NCBI GenBank assembly: GCA_900239685.1
Contig: OENT01000898.1
Span: 1-64,000 of the forward strand
Reading direction: 5' to 3'
From: Rotaria macrura
Lineage: Eukaryota; Rotifera; Eurotatoria; Philodinida; Philodinidae
Length of the DNA: 64,000 nucleotides
The notes below the pieces were generated by a model. The model searched no databases. It was not told the origin of the DNA and saw only the letters and a program-made list of their open reading frames with translations. Made by a program: the position numbers and the translations under genes. Below are positions 63,892 to 64,000 of this stretch, piece by piece. Position 1 is the first letter of the stretch. Each line of letters opens with the position of its first letter.

Positions 63892-64000
63892 ATTTGCGTT
63901 TATCAAGAAAGAAGACCGTCATACATAAACTTTGATTATTATAAGAATTAATCAAAGTTTCACACAAACTACGAAATCTATCTAGTATTGACTTGATTCC

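Noticed and set aside
1-64000. tRNA, rRNA or CRISPR arrays
   Set aside because: No convincing tRNA arm pattern, rRNA core or spaced direct repeats seen by eye; a covariance search would be needed to exclude small RNAs.

Overview
This window looks like nuclear DNA of a small invertebrate. It is AT-rich, its genes are split into many short exons by GT-AG introns (commonly about 50-120 nt, a few of 1-3 kb), and it holds animal-specific families: ATG16 with a WD40 domain, AAGAB, nuclear hormone receptors, a rhodopsin-like receptor, a DBL/MCF2L-type Rho exchange factor and an EGF protein. The style (tiny introns, tandem diverged paralogues, nuclear receptors with a long second zinc finger) makes a bdelloid rotifer the best guess. 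That is inference; no marker gene proves it. I rebuilt exon chains by hand and required every splice phase to match.

Layout. 1-16 kb (minus strand): three ATG16-like autophagy genes. Copy 1 is cut by the window edge, copy 2 is complete (15 exons, 565 aa), and copy 3 is a pseudogene with four in-frame stops. Between copies 1 and 2 lie a two-exon fragment of an unknown gene and an NMN adenylyltransferase-like gene with one frameshift. 19.6-23.4 kb: AAGAB on the plus strand (8 exons, 285 aa). Its 2.1-kb intron contains a whole two-exon receptor gene on the minus strand. 26.4-37.5 kb (minus): two tandem nuclear receptors (402 and 404 aa) with matching exon phases. They are separated by a TTAA-flanked mobile element that contains a foldback around an assembly gap, and the second receptor carries a 2.8-kb intron. 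37.5-46.5 kb: a long stretch without a supported gene. 46.5-57.6 kb (minus): a full MCF2L/DBS-like gene (22 exons, 1067 aa: Sec14, spectrin-like, DH, PH). 57.6-62.7 kb: no supported gene. 62.7-63.8 kb (plus): a small secreted EGF-type protein (6 exons, 222 aa).

The genes do not form a pathway together. ATG16 (autophagy), AAGAB (clathrin adaptor assembly) and MCF2L (Rho signalling at membranes) all touch membrane traffic, but their proximity is probably chance. Most of the interest is structural: expansion and decay of the ATG16 family, a possible in-frame cassette exon inside a WD40 propeller, a receptor gene packed almost edge to edge in an intron of another gene, and a nuclear receptor that appears to have lost a zinc ligand.
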